In this document: positions 33,037 through 34,614 of the stretch, piece by piece | How positions within the stretch are numbered: position 1 is the stretch's first letter | Layout of the letters: the number at the start of each line of letters is the position of its first letter | Source of the DNA: Actinomycetota bacterium | GTDB lineage: Bacteria; Actinomycetota; CADDZG01; JAHWKV01 | NCBI GenBank assembly: GCA_019347715.1 | Contig: JAHWKU010000020.1 | Coordinates: 1-34,614 of the forward strand | DNA: 34,614 nucleotides | Reading direction: 5' to 3' | Notes under the pieces: model-generated | The model's input: only the letters and a program-made list of their open reading frames with translations | What the model was told of the DNA's origin: nothing | Databases searched by the model: none | Translations under genes and position numbers: made by a program

Positions 33037-34032
33037 ATGAAGACGCCGAGGCGAGTGGCGGCCCTTGTTTTAGGAGTCGTTGTCTTGGTACCGGTCGCGG
33101 CCGAGGCGGCTCATATACCGACGGTGGGGTTGGGAACCGCAGGGAGTTTTGCGGTACTGGCCGGACAAGGGGTCACCAACACTGGCCCGAGCGTGATCCG
33201 AGGTGATCTTGGGTCGCATCCCAATCCTGCAGTGACTGGGTTTCCCCCGGGAACCATACAAAACGGCACTATAAATCCCTCCTACACCCCCCAAGCCAAG
33301 GATGCCCTGGTCACCGCCTATAACGATGCGGCGGGAAGGACGCCGGTTACCACCGTCGCCACGGAGCTTGGGGGACAAACCCTCAACCACGGCGTCTACG
33401 ATTCGACAGACGGTACCTTCCAGATCACGGGGACTCTCACCCTCGACGGGCAGGGCGACCCCAGCTCGGTATGGATCTTCAAAACGGCCTCGACTTTGAT
33501 TACGGCGTCCAACAGCAACGTGAGCCTCATCAATGGGGCCAGTCATTGCAATATCTTTTGGCAAATCGGAAGTTCGGCGACGCTTGGGACCGGCTCAACC
33601 TTGCGCGGAACCGTGATGGCTCTGGCATCGATCACGCTGAATACGAATGCAACTTTGTTCGGCCGAGCGCTGGCCCGAAATGCCTCCGTCACCCTGGACA
33701 GCAACACAGTCGATGCATCAGCGTGCCTGACGGCGCCGCCCTACCCTTCGGATGGCGCGACCACGAGCCAGGCAGCGGAGCCTTCTCCCTCGCCCTCCCC
33801 CTCCCCCTCGCCCGCCGACGCGACGACGGATGTTACCCGGAGGCCAAGACGTGGGACTGCTACCGGGCAGCCACTTCCCGTCACCGGCGGGCAGCTTCCT
33901 ACCCGGCCCACCTTAGCGCTGGGTTCTGGCTTGATAATGATCGGGGTTTTCTACATCTGGGTTGCCAGTTCCTCGACCGTGCTGGCCCGGGCCGTAAGAG
34001 GTTACGAACCCAAGCGACGAGCTAGACGGTAA
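33037..34032 (+). CDS. Cell-wall-anchored DUF3494 (ice-binding-like) protein
   Basis: 331 aa from ATG 33037, with GGAGG upstream (TTG 33034 is rejected). The signal peptide is MKTPRRVAALVLGVVVLVPV with a cleavable AEA-A end. The DUF3494 beta-helix domain (about 30-230) includes GTAGSFAVLAGQGVTNTGPS, SVWIFKTASTL, CNIFWQIGSSATLG and TLRGTVMALASITL. A Pro-Ser linker (about 249-259) precedes LPVTG (280-284), a hydrophobic stretch and a basic RRARR tail, a sortase sorting signal. DUF3494 proteins include ice-binding and ice-adhesion proteins, though many have unknown ligands. It overlaps the convergent permease gene by 11 bases. Confidence 0.9.
   Translation: MKTPRRVAALVLGVVVLVPVAAEAAHIPTVGLGTAGSFAVLAGQGVTNTGPSVIRGDLGSHPNPAVTGFPPGTIQNGTINPSYTPQAKDALVTAYNDAAGRTPVTTVATELGGQTLNHGVYDSTDGTFQITGTLTLDGQGDPSSVWIFKTASTLITASNSNVSLINGASHCNIFWQIGSSATLGTGSTLRGTVMALASITLNTNATLFGRALARNASVTLDSNTVDASACLTAPPYPSDGATTSQAAEPSPSPSPSPSPADATTDVTRRPRRGTATGQPLPVTGGQLPTRPTLALGSGLIMIGVFYIWVASSSTVLARAVRGYEPKRRARR
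33781..33813 (+). repeat. Pro-Ser dipeptide-encoding hexamer repeat
   Basis: Codons alternate CCN and TCN to encode a P-S-P-S-P-S run of 11 residues in the DUF3494 protein, with near-identical CCCTCC/CCCTCG units. Such low-complexity DNA can slip in replication, so linker length may vary among strains. It forms the flexible wall-spanning stalk between the DUF3494 domain and the LPVTG anchor. Confidence 0.8.
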
Positions 34033-34614
34033 GTCTTCTCCGAAATAGCGGCACCGATATGAAAATGAGTCCGATTGCGAACCCTCCCAGCACGAGCAAC
34101 TCGGTTGTGATCGCAGAGGCTGGATGGCCTCGAAGCAAGGCGATGAAGCCGTCCATGGCCCATGCGTGCGGAGTTCCGTGACCGATGGTTCTCATCGTCG
34201 GGCCTACTATTTCGAGAGGCCACATGCATCCTCCGAGCATTCCCAACCCGATACCAAACGGCACTCCGAGACCCGCCTGCTCCGGGGTCCTGAGGACCGC
34301 GCCAACCAGCATTGCGGTGCCGGTGGCTACGAGGCAAAACATAAAAATGAGAACCAGGGTGCCAATCGGATCTCCGAAGTCGACCCCAAAGACAAGGGAA
34401 CCCATGGCGAATATGAACAGACCTTGAAATAGGGCGATCGTGAACCTGCCCAGAGTGGTCCCAAGCATTATTGCCAGAGATGAGGTTGGGGTTGAGAGCA
34501 TCCGGCGCGAGATCCCCGCGCGGCGCGCTTCTATTAGTTGTGCGCTGGCGGTCACCGACGTGATGAATACAAACAGAACCAGGTTGGATGCCGAAGGATA
34601 GGTGAATCCTTCGT
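34022..34614 (-). CDS. ABC-2 type transporter permease, 5' truncated
   Basis: The frame is open to the window edge (codons upstream of the GTG at 34555 continue as EGFTYPSASNLVLFVFITSV), so the N-terminus is missing. At least five hydrophobic segments and the permease motif EARRAGISRRMLSTPTS identify the ABC-2 membrane domain used by drug, polysaccharide or lipid exporters. The C-terminus ends in FRRRLTV. The ATPase partner should lie to the right of this window. It is convergent with the DUF3494 gene. Confidence 0.8.
   Translation of the reverse strand, partial: EGFTYPSASNLVLFVFITSVTASAQLIEARRAGISRRMLSTPTSSLAIMLGTTLGRFTIALFQGLFIFAMGSLVFGVDFGDPIGTLVLIFMFCLVATGTAMLVGAVLRTPEQAGLGVPFGIGLGMLGGCMWPLEIVGPTMRTIGHGTPHAWAMDGFIALLRGHPASAITTELLVLGGFAIGLIFISVPLFRRRLTV

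Noticed and set aside
1..34614. Mobile elements, CRISPR, tRNA or rRNA genes
   Set aside because: No transposase or integrase, no spaced direct repeats, and no tRNA or rRNA sequence recognised on either strand by reading; a covariance-model scan was not possible.

Overview
The window looks like a chromosomal segment of an actinobacterium (Actinomycetota), possibly from a poorly sampled lineage. The evidence is moderately high GC, frequent GTG/TTG starts, a SufBDCSU operon with an embedded Rieske ferredoxin and a zinc-type SufU, and a secreted protein ending in an LPVTG sortase signal. This lineage call is inference from gene content. I see no rRNA, tRNA, CRISPR array, insertion sequence or phage gene. 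Coding density is very high and no gene-free stretch exceeds 300 bases; the longest are 17647-17876 and 6909-7123.

Layout. Bases 1-2919 hold a 5'-truncated LarA-like (nickel racemase family) gene, a PlsC-type acyltransferase and a TetR regulator. Bases 3043-6908 hold a lone receiver protein, a GpsA-like glycerol-3-phosphate dehydrogenase, TrpF, the radical-SAM molybdopterin enzyme MoaA and a methyltransferase. Bases 6909-15085 are an iron-sulfur island: sufB, sufD, Rieske ferredoxin, sufC, an unknown membrane protein, sufS and sufU, all tightly packed or overlapping. A SufR-like regulator and a two-domain rhodanese follow. The region before sufB carries three stacked palindromes: a perfect CRP-type TGTGA-N6-TCACA site, a CACTAAC/GTTAGTG inverted repeat, and a DtxR/IdeR-like iron box.

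Bases 15211-17646 are a two-component group: a NarL-type histidine kinase, a protein fusing a NarL-like receiver to a HisKA/HATPase kinase, and a convergent lone receiver. Bases 17877-27251 are a continuous chemosensory operon: REC-HD-GYP, CheW, CheR-TPR, CheW, transmembrane MCP, CheA-REC, CheB and a NarL/LuxR response regulator. Apart from the MCP position, gene content and order resemble the Pseudomonas Wsp (surface-sensing) system. The diguanylate cyclase WspR is absent; a c-di-GMP phosphodiesterase-type protein and a transcription factor take its place. A sigma-28-like promoter precedes the operon.

Bases 27395-28722 encode a secreted CAP-domain protein and a small membrane protein. Bases 28719-32968 are a tungsten aldehyde oxidoreductase operon of the AorABC type: a four-cluster ferredoxin, the AOR catalytic subunit and an FAD/NAD subunit. 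It ends with a MoaD-like domain fused to DUF309, in which the MoaD Gly-Gly tail is buried mid-protein. The window closes with a sortase-anchored DUF3494 (ice-binding-like) protein and a convergent, truncated ABC-2 permease.

The most unusual items are the MoaD-DUF309 fusion, the Wsp-like operon with an HD-GYP output, and the multi-palindrome suf control region.
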